Shown one piece after another: positions 1 to 7,678 of a stretch of 64,000 nt of DNA. The DNA is taken from positions 26,523-90,522 of the forward strand of contig JABHLH010000004.1 in assembly GCA_018692925.1 (NCBI GenBank), in the 5' to 3' direction. The number at the start of each line of letters is the position of its first letter. Position 1 is the first letter of the stretch. Source of the DNA: an archaeon. GTDB taxonomy: Archaea; Nanobdellota; Nanobdellia; SCGC-AAA011-G17; GW2011-AR17. The notes under the pieces are model-generated. The model was not told the origin of the DNA. It was given only the letters and a program-made list of their open reading frames with translations, and made no database searches. The translations under genes and the position numbers were made by a program.

Positions 1-708
1 CGTGCAGATTTTATAAGAAAAGTAAATGATATTTATGGTACTGGTTTAAAGATTTTAAAAATGAGTGATTATATTGATTCAGATAAATTTCTTTCTGAAA
101 GAGAAAAAATAATTGGTCTTTGTAAATCAGAACCTGAGCTTATGGAAGATATTGAAAGATCTGTTCCTCAGAGTAAAATAGATATTGAAAGAAAAAAAGG
201 TTTTCTTTATTCATTTGATGAAATTACAACTATTCTTGATCTTGATATAAAAATTGGTCCTCCTCGTGAAAATCTATATGATGTCCTTGCTAGAAAAATT
301 GCAACTAAATATGGGAAAAGGGGACTGATGTCATTATTTTTAACTCCAACTTTTCCAGTTGGTGTTGATTGGACATACTTTTTCATAAATGAGGGGATTG
401 AAGATCATGGTATTACTGCATACAAAGCAGGAAGTAAAAGGTTACAACATTTCAGAGTTCTAGTTGGAAAATCTGATCCTAGTATTATTAGAGGTCACAT
501 TGATAATTCATTTATTTCAACAAACTCAGATCTTCCAAATCCTGTTTTAGATATTGGTATTATTTGTGAAATGGCAAAAAGAAGAATAGAAAAATCAAAT
601 TCACCAAGTTCACTTGCAGATGAATTTTATAGAGGAGAAATTACTCCATCACAATTAAAAGAAAAAGTTAAAGGAGATATAGATAAATTTATTTTATCAA
701 AATTTTAA
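1..708 (+). CDS. Class Ic synthetase/CDPS-like Rossmann protein, copy A (5' truncated by window)
   Basis: The ORF track starts at the ATG at 61, but the frame is open to base 1 and the extra residues (RADFIRKVNDIYGTG) align with the paralog at 2809-3828, so the gene begins upstream of the window. The visible 236 codons match the last two thirds of that 339-residue paralog throughout, sharing for example LTPTFP and EDHGITAYKA/EEHGITAYKA. The motif YSFDE has the Tyr-x3-Glu spacing of the catalytic pair in cyclodipeptide synthases, and the fold order resembles TyrRS/TrpRS-type Rossmann domains. HIGH and KMSKS signatures are absent. It is followed after 1 nt by the M28-like gene and then a TrpRS, so it is probably one operon. 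Function unknown; the family link is inference. Confidence 0.75.
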   Translation, partial: RADFIRKVNDIYGTGLKILKMSDYIDSDKFLSEREKIIGLCKSEPELMEDIERSVPQSKIDIERKKGFLYSFDEITTILDLDIKIGPPRENLYDVLARKIATKYGKRGLMSLFLTPTFPVGVDWTYFFINEGIEDHGITAYKAGSKRLQHFRVLVGKSDPSIIRGHIDNSFISTNSDLPNPVLDIGIICEMAKRRIEKSNSPSSLADEFYRGEITPSQLKEKVKGDIDKFILSKF

Positions 709-709
709 G

Positions 710-1495
710 ATGTCAAATATATACCCAATATTAAAAGGGCTTGTAGGAGCACCAACAGAAAAGAGATTTAATTTTATAGAATCACATCTCAAAAAATTAG
801 GAATGGACCCAAGTGTTTATGAATTAGATTCTCAGAGAGGAAAAGATAAACACATTTCAGTAAAATTTGATTATGGTTCTGATCAGGAATTATGGCTTAC
901 TGCTAACTACGATACTTTTCAAAAATTACCTTCAGCAAATAATAATGCAAGTGGAGTTACAACTCTTTTAGATTTATCTGAGAGATTGTTACAAGGGGGA
1001 GATCTTCCAATAAATTTAAGATTAATATTTTTTGATGCTGGTCTGGATACAGATTTAATAACTCAAAGAAAAAGGAATCCTGGTTTTATTGCAGGGTCAA
1101 AATATTTTTTAGATCATATGCTGAACGAAGAAATTGATTTTATCGAAAATTATGTCGGAGCAATTATTTTACAAGCACTTGGTAAAGGAAATTTATGTAC
1201 TTTCCAAAAAACTGGAAAGAAAAATGAAAACTCTAGCGAGTTAAATAAATTATTAAGATTAAGTGGGGATTCATTTGGAGACACTGTAGAATTAAAAGGA
1301 CAAAGTCCTTTAACTGATAATATTTCTTTTCTAAGAGAAGGTTTAGATGCAACAGTATTAGCAAGATATCATGAAGGTTCTTGGCATAGAATGCAAACAA
1401 AGAAAGATGATCTTTCAAATATAAATCCAAATGTAATTCATTCAACAGTAGATTTTTTACATAATTTACTAATTTCATATGGAGGAAAAGAATAA
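710..1495 (+). CDS. M28 aminopeptidase-like protein with lost metal ligands (probable pseudoenzyme)
   Basis: 261 residues. The M28 zinc-peptidase core is recognisable: ANYDT near residue 66 stands for the usual GHYDS, SANNNASG near 75 for GANDNASG, IFFDAGLD for FFDGEE, AIILQALG for INLDMIG, and SWHRMQTKKDDLSN for the final PIHTxxD motif. In four of these five places the metal-binding or catalytic residue is replaced (His to Asn, bridging Asp to Asn, Glu-Glu lost, Asp to Gln); only the last His remains. The protein therefore probably does not hydrolyse peptides and may bind a peptide-like ligand or a partner. It lies 1 nt after copy A and its stop overlaps the TrpRS start, so it should be co-translated with them. 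A divergent glutaminyl-cyclase-like activity is unlikely because those ligands are also missing. Confidence 0.75.
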   Translation: MSNIYPILKGLVGAPTEKRFNFIESHLKKLGMDPSVYELDSQRGKDKHISVKFDYGSDQELWLTANYDTFQKLPSANNNASGVTTLLDLSERLLQGGDLPINLRLIFFDAGLDTDLITQRKRNPGFIAGSKYFLDHMLNEEIDFIENYVGAIILQALGKGNLCTFQKTGKKNENSSELNKLLRLSGDSFGDTVELKGQSPLTDNISFLREGLDATVLARYHEGSWHRMQTKKDDLSNINPNVIHSTVDFLHNLLISYGGKE

Positions 1496-2646
1496 TGGAT
1501 CAAAGTGAATTAGAAGAAAAAGCAAGAGAGAATTTTGAAACAAAAAAATCAATAAGCGCTGAAGAAAATTCTTATTATGAAGCAAAAATTGAAACTATGG
1601 GATTAAAAACTTTAGAAAGATTAATTCAATTTCATCCAAATCCAAGTAAACTTATGAAAAAAGGTGTTACCTTTGCTCATCAAGATTTAGAAACTGTTGT
1701 AGAAGCAATAGGAAGAAATAAACCTTGGTCTGTTATTTGTGGACTTAATCCTTCAGGGCCATTACATCTTGGACATAAAATGATCTTTGATGAACTCTTA
1801 TGGTTACAACAACAAGGGGCAGAAGTTTATATCCCAATAACAAATGATGAAAGTTATGTTGTAGGAAAATCTCCAACGCTAGCTGATTCAAGAAGAATTG
1901 CTTACGATTCTGTTATTCCTAGTATTATAGCAATGGGTTTTGATTCTAAAAAAACACATATTTATGTAATGTCAGATTATCCTGAGATTTATAATGTAGC
2001 AATGGATTTATCAAAACATACAAATTTGAATAGGATATTTGGTGTTTTTGGTTTTGGAAAAGATGAAGTTGGTGAAAATCCAGGCACTTTATTTTATCGA
2101 GGTGCAGTTCAACTTGCTCAGATACTTCTTCCTCAATTTGAAGAGTTTGGTGGTCCACAAGCAACTTTAATTAATGTTGGTGTTGACCAATACCCATATT
2201 TATTATTATCAAGAGATGTAGCAAGAAAAAAAGGTTTTGTTCCACCTTCAGCAATTTTTACAAAATTTTTACCAGGTTTAAGTGGCACAGGTAAAATGAC
2301 TTCAAGTAGGATAAAATCTTCAATATTTTTAACAGATAGTCTAAAAGATGCTGAAAAAAAATTAAAAAAGGCTTATACTGGAGGAAGTATATTAGCAGAT
2401 TTTCAGAGAGAAAATGGTGGAGTTTTTGATATTTGTCCAATATATAATTTAAGAGCAAATCATTTTGAACCAGAATATGATTTAAAAGATAGATGTTCTT
2501 CTGGTGACCTTTTATGTGGTTATTGTAAGAAAGATGCAATTACTGAAGTCCTACAATATTTAAGTGAACATCAAGCAAAATTAGAAGATGCAAAATCCAG
2601 AATTGATGAATATTTATTAAAAACTCCTATTCGTTCTATTCTTTAA
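1495..2646 (+). CDS. trpS: Tryptophanyl-tRNA synthetase family protein, copy 1
   Basis: 383 residues, class Ic synthetase of the archaeal/eukaryotic TrpRS type. TrpRS would charge tRNA-Trp with tryptophan in the cytosol. HIGH motif is GLNPSGPLHLGH near residue 90; the ITNDESY strand and VDQYPY segment correspond to ITDDEK and IDQDPY of archaeal TrpRS; the KMSKS loop is GKMTSS; the tail CSSGDLLCGYCKK matches the conserved CxNGExxCGECK segment. It is shorter at the N terminus than thermophile enzymes. The KMTSS loop departs from the archaeal KMSAS, whereas copy 2 has KMSAS, so this copy is the better candidate for a specialised role. It overlaps the preceding gene by one base and ends 11 nt before the 3' end of convergent tRNA-Trp. 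Which copy is the housekeeping enzyme cannot be settled here. Confidence 0.85.
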   Translation: MDQSELEEKARENFETKKSISAEENSYYEAKIETMGLKTLERLIQFHPNPSKLMKKGVTFAHQDLETVVEAIGRNKPWSVICGLNPSGPLHLGHKMIFDELLWLQQQGAEVYIPITNDESYVVGKSPTLADSRRIAYDSVIPSIIAMGFDSKKTHIYVMSDYPEIYNVAMDLSKHTNLNRIFGVFGFGKDEVGENPGTLFYRGAVQLAQILLPQFEEFGGPQATLINVGVDQYPYLLLSRDVARKKGFVPPSAIFTKFLPGLSGTGKMTSSRIKSSIFLTDSLKDAEKKLKKAYTGGSILADFQRENGGVFDICPIYNLRANHFEPEYDLKDRCSSGDLLCGYCKKDAITEVLQYLSEHQAKLEDAKSRIDEYLLKTPIRSIL

Positions 2647-2657
2647 AAAATTATAAG

Positions 2658-2745
2658 TGAGAACGCTGGGATTTGAACCCAGATAAGTCGGGCTCTCCAG
2701 AATTTTTTTGGAGCCGACGACACTACCAGATTATGCTACGTTCCC
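2658..2745 (-). tRNA. tRNA-Trp(CCA) with 15-nt intron at 37/38
   Basis: Read on the minus strand, GGGAACG pairs with CGTTCTC, the T arm is CTGGG-TTCAAAT-CCCAG, the variable loop is TTAT and the discriminator is A. The anticodon stem GTCGG/CCGAC encloses 22 nt, so a 15-nt intron (AAAAATTCTGGAGAG, 2693-2707) is placed after position 37. CTCCA in the loop pairs with TGGAG in the intron, leaving an AGC bulge at the 3' site, as expected for the archaeal splicing endonuclease. The spliced loop is CTCCAAC with anticodon CCA. It lies between two TrpRS-type genes and faces away from the second module across a 63-bp intergenic region. Confidence 0.93.
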
Positions 2746-2754
2746 GATTAAGTA

Positions 2755-2770
2755 AGGCTTATAAATAATA
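2755..2770. promoter_or_regulatory. Shared TATA-like element between tRNA-Trp and copy B module
   Basis: Only 63 nt separate the tRNA-Trp 5' end (2745) from the ATG at 2809. The segment AGGCTTATAAATAATA is nearly palindromic around TTATAA and could serve as TATA box in both directions. A second TTTAAATTTA at about 2778 may instead be the box for the protein gene. Promoter use is inferred from sequence only. Confidence 0.45.
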
Positions 2771-2808
2771 GATATTATTTAAATTTATCTGAATAATGGA
2801 GATATATA

Positions 2809-3828
2809 ATGGAAATAAAGGAATTGTTTGCACAAAAAGGATTAGTTCAAGAATATTCTGATTTATCTAAAATATTGTCTCGAAAATCTCAAAAAATAAA
2901 AATTTTTTATGGTGAAACTTATGACGATAAAGGAAATACAATTGATAGTATCAAATATTACTTTTTTGTAGCAAATTTAGCTTATTGTTTAAAAAATATG
3001 GGTTTTAATGTTGAGCCAATTATTCTAATTGCAGATACTGCAGCTTGCAGAAACATTCCTTCAAAATTAAAAGAAAAATTTATTGAAATTGGAAAAGATC
3101 GATTAAATTTTGTAAAAAAAATTAATGAAATTTATAAAACTGATTTGAGAATCGAATTAATGAGTGATTATAATAACACTCCAGAGTTTAAGAAAAATTT
3201 AGACTTAATAAAAGAGATCTGTAATTCGAATGAAGAGCTTATGAAAGATATTGAAAAAACTGTTCCTCCAAGCAAAATTGAAATTGAGAGAGAAAAAGAA
3301 TTTGCTTATTCATTTGAAGAAATAGCAACAATAATTGATCTTGATATAAAGGTTGGTCCTCCTCGAGAAAAATTATATGATATTGTTGCAAATAAAATAT
3401 TAACTAAATTAAATAAAAAAGAATTACTTACTGCTTATTTAACTCCAACTTTTCCTTTGGGTTTAGATTTTGATTATTTTATTGCACATGAAGATATAGA
3501 AGAACATGGTATTACAGCATATAAAGCTGCGAGTAAAAGATTACAAGATAACAGAATTTTAATTGGAAAAACTAATTTAGATTCTGCTAAAAAACTAATT
3601 ACAGATTCGTTTATCTCAAAAAATCAAAATCTTCCAAATCCTATTCTAGATATTGGTATTATTTCAGAGATGGCTGCACAGAGATTAAATGGTCAAATTG
3701 AAGCTATTAAATTACATGACCAATTTTATTTAGAAAATATGGATATAGATAAATTTAAAGAAGAGGTTTATAATTTATTAAGTAAAAATATTTTAGAACA
3801 ATTTGAGGTTAATAACAATGGACATTGA
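2809..3828 (+). CDS. Class Ic synthetase/CDPS-like Rossmann protein, copy B
   Basis: 339 residues, full-length paralog of the protein at 1-708. The order beta strand (KIKIFYGET, residues 29-37), long helix, second strand (VEPIILIADTAACRN, 68-82) and the helix beyond it matches the first half of class Ic synthetases, where TyrRS has LLADLHA at the same point. The HIGH signature is replaced and no KMSKS is present. The segment MSDYNNTPEF followed by a long helix and YSFEE (Tyr167, Glu171) parallels cyclodipeptide synthases, which use Tyr-x3-Glu; G35-E36-T37 lies where those enzymes have Gly-x-Ser. The stop overlaps the next TrpRS by 11 nt. I infer an aminoacyl-tRNA-using or nucleotide-binding enzyme; the family assignment is tentative and needs a structural comparison. 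Confidence 0.8.
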   Translation: MEIKELFAQKGLVQEYSDLSKILSRKSQKIKIFYGETYDDKGNTIDSIKYYFFVANLAYCLKNMGFNVEPIILIADTAACRNIPSKLKEKFIEIGKDRLNFVKKINEIYKTDLRIELMSDYNNTPEFKKNLDLIKEICNSNEELMKDIEKTVPPSKIEIEREKEFAYSFEEIATIIDLDIKVGPPREKLYDIVANKILTKLNKKELLTAYLTPTFPLGLDFDYFIAHEDIEEHGITAYKAASKRLQDNRILIGKTNLDSAKKLITDSFISKNQNLPNPILDIGIISEMAAQRLNGQIEAIKLHDQFYLENMDIDKFKEEVYNLLSKNILEQFEVNNNGH

Positions 3829-4966
3829 AAGTATTTCAAAAAAAGAACACGTTGAAAAAGAAAGATTAAAAGAGGAAGCAGAGGATTATTATATTGAAAA
3901 ATCAAAAGAACTTAGATTAAAAGATTTAACTCGTTTCAAAAAATATTTTCCTGAACCAAGTGAGAATATGAAAAAAGATATTGCTTTTGCTCACAAAGAT
4001 ATCGACAAAATTGCAACAGCTATTGTTAGTAAAAAACCTTGGGCAGTTGTTTCAGGTTTAAATCCTTCTGGACCATTACATTTTGGACATAAAACTATTT
4101 TTGATGAACTTTTATGGTTACAAAAACATGGAGCTGAAATATTTATTCCTCTTACAAATGATGAAAGTTATATTGTTGATAAAACAAAAACTTTAGCAGA
4201 ATCTAGAAAAATTGCTTATGAATCAGTTATGCCTAGCATTATAGCTATGGGTTTTGATCCTGAAAAAACACATATCTTTGTAGATTCAGATTATCCTGAT
4301 ATTTATAATGTTGCTATGCAATTATCTAAACAATTAAAGATTTCAAAAATAAGAAGTCTTTTCGGATTTAAAGATAGTGATAATGTAGGTTCTTTATTTT
4401 ATAGAGGTGCAGTTCAAGTTTCACAGATTTTACTTCCACAGTATATTGAGTTTAATGGTCCAATAATAACATTAATTCCAATTGGGATTGATCAACATCC
4501 ATATATATTACTTGCTAGAGATATTGCTAAGAAAAATGATATGCTCCCTCCTGCTGAATTAATTATGAAATTTTTACCTGGATTATTAGGTGCTGGTGGA
4601 AAGATGTCTGCTTCAATTAAAGGAAGTAGTATTTTTTTAACTGATGACATTAAAGAGGCAAAAGATAAAATTAAAAAGGCTTATACTGGTGGGATAATGT
4701 CTTCCAAATACCAAAAAGAACTTGGTGGTGTTCCAGAAGTTTGTTCCATATTTTTACTTCAGAAGTATCATTTTTTAAATCAAGAAGAAGCTGAAGAACT
4801 TAATATTAAATGTAGAAGTGGATTAGTTCTTTGTAGTGAATGTAAAAAATGTACAAATGTTTTTGTTGAAAATTATTTAAAGGATCACAAAGAAAAATTT
4901 GAAAAAGCTAAAACTGAAATCCCTAAATTTTTATTGAAAAAAAGAATCACTTCTATTTTAGAATAA
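3818..4966 (+). CDS. trpS: Tryptophanyl-tRNA synthetase family protein, copy 2
   Basis: 382 residues from the ATG at 3818; the track's earlier start at 3803 is a TTG, and MDIES aligns with the MDQSE start of copy 1. It has HIGH as GLNPSGPLHFGH, the strand LTNDESY, GIDQHPY, the archaeal-type KMSKS loop GGKMSAS, and CRSGLVLCSECKK near the C terminus. These are TrpRS features in TrpRS order and spacing. The KMSAS loop makes it the likelier housekeeping TrpRS of the pair. It overlaps the upstream class Ic-like gene by 11 nt, repeating the partner-plus-TrpRS arrangement of copy 1 but without an M28-like gene between. The two copies are alignable end to end but clearly diverged, so the duplication is not recent. 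Confidence 0.87.
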   Translation: MDIESISKKEHVEKERLKEEAEDYYIEKSKELRLKDLTRFKKYFPEPSENMKKDIAFAHKDIDKIATAIVSKKPWAVVSGLNPSGPLHFGHKTIFDELLWLQKHGAEIFIPLTNDESYIVDKTKTLAESRKIAYESVMPSIIAMGFDPEKTHIFVDSDYPDIYNVAMQLSKQLKISKIRSLFGFKDSDNVGSLFYRGAVQVSQILLPQYIEFNGPIITLIPIGIDQHPYILLARDIAKKNDMLPPAELIMKFLPGLLGAGGKMSASIKGSSIFLTDDIKEAKDKIKKAYTGGIMSSKYQKELGGVPEVCSIFLLQKYHFLNQEEAEELNIKCRSGLVLCSECKKCTNVFVENYLKDHKEKFEKAKTEIPKFLLKKRITSILE

Positions 4967-5019
4967 TTCTTTTAAATTTATTCCCCAACATTTATAACTA
5001 ATAAAAAAACAAAAATCTT

Positions 5020-5850
5020 ATGTCTAATATAATTAAAATCAAAGAAATTGAAGTTAAAAGTATAATCACTCCTAGCAAATTACCTTCTGCTGATTTCGTA
5101 ATCAATCCATATATTGGTTGTCTACATTCTTGTATTTATTGTTATGCTGATTTCATGCGAAGGTTTACAGGGCACGGCGACGAGAAATGGGGCGAATTTG
5201 TTGATGTAAAAATAAATGCTGTTTCTGTTTTGGGCAATTTAAATAAAATTAAAGGAAAAACAGTTCTTTTTGGTTCTGTTACAGATCCTTATCATTCGAT
5301 TGAATCAAAATATCAAATTACAAGAAATCTTCTAAAAGCTTTAGTTAATGAAAAAACAAAAATTGAAATCTTAACTAAAAATGGATTACTAGCAAGAGAC
5401 ATTGATATATTACAAAAGTTTGAAGATATTACTGTGGGTTTTTCTCTTGCAATTCTTGATGAATCAACCAGTAAAAAATTAGAACCTTTTGCAAGCTCTC
5501 CTAAGATTAGAATAAAAACTCTTAAGGAAGCTAAAGAAGCAGGTCTAAAAACATTTGTTTTCCTTTCACCACTCTTTCCTTATATTAGTGAGATTGAAGA
5601 AATTATAGAATCAACAAAAGATTATGTAGATTATTTTATGTTTGAAAATTTAAATATTAGAGCAAATAATAGAGTACAAATTTTTAATTTTATAAAAGAA
5701 AATTTTCCTGATTTATTAGAAAAATATCAAGAGATTTATGACAAAGGAAATGAGATTTATTGGGAAGAACTTGAAGAAAAAATAAAAGTCTTATGTAAAA
5801 AACATTCTAAAGAATATAGAATATATTTTCATCATGGTAAAAACATTTAA
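5020..5850 (+). CDS. Radical SAM protein, SplB-like family
   Basis: 276 residues. The N-terminal INPYIGCLHSCIYCYA carries the CxxxCxxC cluster motif that holds the 4Fe-4S and S-adenosylmethionine, within the wording typical of the spore-photoproduct-lyase-related family (COG1533 type). The conserved VDVKIN and GSVTDPYHSIE segments follow. Members are widespread in archaea and most have no proven substrate; DNA photoproduct repair is not implied here. An upstream TTTATAAC lies about 25 nt before the ATG, so the gene may have its own leaderless transcript. The following nucleotidyltransferase-like gene starts 25 nt downstream. Confidence 0.85.
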   Translation: MSNIIKIKEIEVKSIITPSKLPSADFVINPYIGCLHSCIYCYADFMRRFTGHGDEKWGEFVDVKINAVSVLGNLNKIKGKTVLFGSVTDPYHSIESKYQITRNLLKALVNEKTKIEILTKNGLLARDIDILQKFEDITVGFSLAILDESTSKKLEPFASSPKIRIKTLKEAKEAGLKTFVFLSPLFPYISEIEEIIESTKDYVDYFMFENLNIRANNRVQIFNFIKENFPDLLEKYQEIYDKGNEIYWEELEEKIKVLCKKHSKEYRIYFHHGKNI

Positions 5851-5875
5851 ATAATAAAATATTCTCCAAGTAACA

Positions 5876-6310
5876 ATGAACAAAACTGACATTAAAGAAA
5901 TAATACAAATAATTCTAAGCCATCTTGATAATCAAAAATTTACTTGGAGACTTGAAGGCAGTGCAAATTTACTAATTCAAGGAATAGAAACTTCTGTAAA
6001 TGATTTAGACATTACAACTGATGAAGAAGGAATAAAAATTTTCAGAAATCAACTTAAAGAATATATTGAAAAAGATTTTTTTAGTGAAAAGATAAATGGC
6101 CCTTCAATTATATGTAATATTAACTCTTTTGAAATTGAAATAAATTGTTATGGTGATAGAAAAATAAATTATTTTGATAAAATTCAAGAAATGACTTGGG
6201 AAAATTTAGATATACCTATATTACCCTTAAAATGGGCTAGAGAATTTTACAAACAAATAGATAGAAAAGAGAAAGTTGAATTGATTGACAAACATTTAAA
6301 TATTTCCTAA
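5876..6310 (+). CDS. Nucleotidyltransferase-fold protein
   Basis: 144 residues. The segment WRLEGSANLLIQGIETSVNDLDI has the Gly-Ser ... Asp-x-Asp pattern of the pol-beta-type nucleotidyltransferase fold, with a third acidic position in FEIEINCYG and a C-terminal PLKWAREFY helix as in small archaeal transferases of unknown substrate. It follows the radical SAM gene on the same strand by 25 nt and precedes the S66 peptidase by 14 nt, so it may be co-transcribed. The substrate cannot be told from the sequence. Confidence 0.55.
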   Translation: MNKTDIKEIIQIILSHLDNQKFTWRLEGSANLLIQGIETSVNDLDITTDEEGIKIFRNQLKEYIEKDFFSEKINGPSIICNINSFEIEINCYGDRKINYFDKIQEMTWENLDIPILPLKWAREFYKQIDRKEKVELIDKHLNIS

Positions 6311-6324
6311 TAATTCTTTTATTC

Positions 6325-7308
6325 ATGATAATTCCAGAAAAATTAAAACAAGGCGACGAAATTAGAGTAATCGCACCAGCAAGATCTTTATCTTTACTTT
6401 CAGAAGAGAATATTAACTCTGCAATAAAAAATTTAGAAACTGAAGGTTTCAAAGTAACTTTCTCAAAAAATTGCAAAGAGTCAGATATTTTCATGTCATC
6501 TTCAATACAATCTAGAGTAGATGATCTTCATGAAGCTTTTTCTGATAAAAATGTAAAAGCAATCCTTACAGTTATTGGTGGTTTTAATTCAAATCAACTT
6601 TTAAAATATTTAGACTACGAACTAATTAAAAACAATCCTAAGATTTTATGTGGCTATTCTGATATAACAGCTTTAGCAAATGCTATAACAACAAAAACAG
6701 GATTAATTACATATTCTGGTCCACACTTTTCAACTTTTGCTTTAGAAAATGGTGCAGATTATAATAAAGAATATTTCAAAAAATGCTTATCTCAAGATAA
6801 AGAATTTACAGTTGAAGCTTCAAAGACTTGGTTTGAAGATGAATGGTGGATAGATCAAAAAATCACACCTAAGGAAAATGAAGGTTTCTTTGTAATAAAC
6901 AAAGGTAAAGTTGAAGGAAAAATTATTGGTGGAAATCTTTGCACTTTTAATTTACTTCATGGTACAGAATTTATGCCTGATTTAAAAGATTCAATTTTAT
7001 TCCTAGAAGATTGTGTTGAAGACGAAGATTTATTTGTCTTAAATTTTGACAGAGATTTACAATCTATAATTCATCTACCTGGTTTTGAAGGTGTAAAAGC
7101 TATTGTTTTTGGAAGATTTGAAACAAAATCTAAAATGACAAAGGAGAAATTATTAAAAATTCTTGAGACTAAAAAGGAATTAAAAGATTTACCTATTCTT
7201 GCTGGTCTAGATTTTGGTCATACTAACATTATGATGACTTTCCCTATAGGTGGAACATGTTCTTTAGATCTTGACGATAAAGTAGAATTGAAGATTATTG
7301 AACATTAA
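6325..7308 (+). CDS. S66 family serine peptidase (LD-carboxypeptidase/MccF-like)
   Basis: 327 residues, normal length for the family. The catalytic serine is in GYSDITAL (about residue 112), the glutamate in ILFLEDCVEDED (about 230) and the histidine in LDFGHTN (about 300), giving the Ser-Glu-His triad of S66. The upstream GGFNSNQLL loop is also typical. In bacteria this family trims peptidoglycan tetrapeptides or, as MccF, cleaves peptidyl- or aminoacyl-adenylate analogues such as processed microcin C. Archaea lack this peptidoglycan, so an MccF-like or scavenging role is more plausible. Its place just after duplicated TrpRS genes is suggestive because MccF protects synthetases, but that is inference. 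Confidence 0.85.
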   Translation: MIIPEKLKQGDEIRVIAPARSLSLLSEENINSAIKNLETEGFKVTFSKNCKESDIFMSSSIQSRVDDLHEAFSDKNVKAILTVIGGFNSNQLLKYLDYELIKNNPKILCGYSDITALANAITTKTGLITYSGPHFSTFALENGADYNKEYFKKCLSQDKEFTVEASKTWFEDEWWIDQKITPKENEGFFVINKGKVEGKIIGGNLCTFNLLHGTEFMPDLKDSILFLEDCVEDEDLFVLNFDRDLQSIIHLPGFEGVKAIVFGRFETKSKMTKEKLLKILETKKELKDLPILAGLDFGHTNIMMTFPIGGTCSLDLDDKVELKIIEH

Positions 7309-7489
7309 AAAAACTAGAATAATCTCCATCAAAAAAAGATTCACTTGAATAAACTGGGTAAGCTAGATATATTTCCCCACAAGAACATTTTGCATATACA
7401 TCTCCAGAAAACTCATCAATTTCACAAATACTTCCTTCTCCGCAACATTCATTCTCAATTAGGCTTCCAATATCAAATTCATCTATCAT
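7295..7489 (-). CDS. Small cysteine-rich protein, possible metal binder
   Basis: 64 residues, acidic, with Cys-Cys in NECCGEGSIC and Cys-x-Cys in AKCSCGEIY, which could hold a metal in a short zinc-ribbon-like fold. It is convergent with the S66 peptidase gene and overlaps its last 14 nt. The ATG at 7489 has no obvious ribosome binding site. No family is recognised. It could be a spurious ORF, but the four paired cysteines and balanced composition favour a real gene. Confidence 0.5.
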   Translation of the reverse strand: MIDEFDIGSLIENECCGEGSICEIDEFSGDVYAKCSCGEIYLAYPVYSSESFFDGDYSSFFNVQ

Positions 7490-7570
7490 ATATAGCCTGA
7501 TATTAGAACTCTTATTAAAGATTTTCTATAGAAAGCTTTTTAAAATACTAAATTTCTATGAGTATATCAC

Positions 7571-7643
7571 GGGCTAGTGATCTAGTGGCTATGATGTCTC
7601 CCTTACAAGGAGAATATCGGAGGTTCGAGTCCTCCCTGGCCCA
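7571..7643 (+). tRNA. tRNA-Val(TAC)
   Basis: GGGCTAG pairs with CTGGCCC, the anticodon stem TCTCC/GGAGA encloses CTTACAA with anticodon TAC, and the T arm is GGAGG-TTCGAGT-CCTCC with discriminator A. It has no intron, unlike the other three tRNAs in the window, and lies alone between convergent/tandem small protein genes. Confidence 0.95.
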
Positions 7644-7678
7644 TTACTTTTATATAATCTTAATGACTTCTCAACATT

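Noticed and set aside
1233-1478. Leftward ORF over the M28-like gene
   Set aside because: Shadow frame of a well-supported gene; Leu-rich composition is typical of antisense frames in AT-rich coding DNA. The same applies to the other minus-strand shadows such as 1946-2164, 2258-2539 and 9398-9661.
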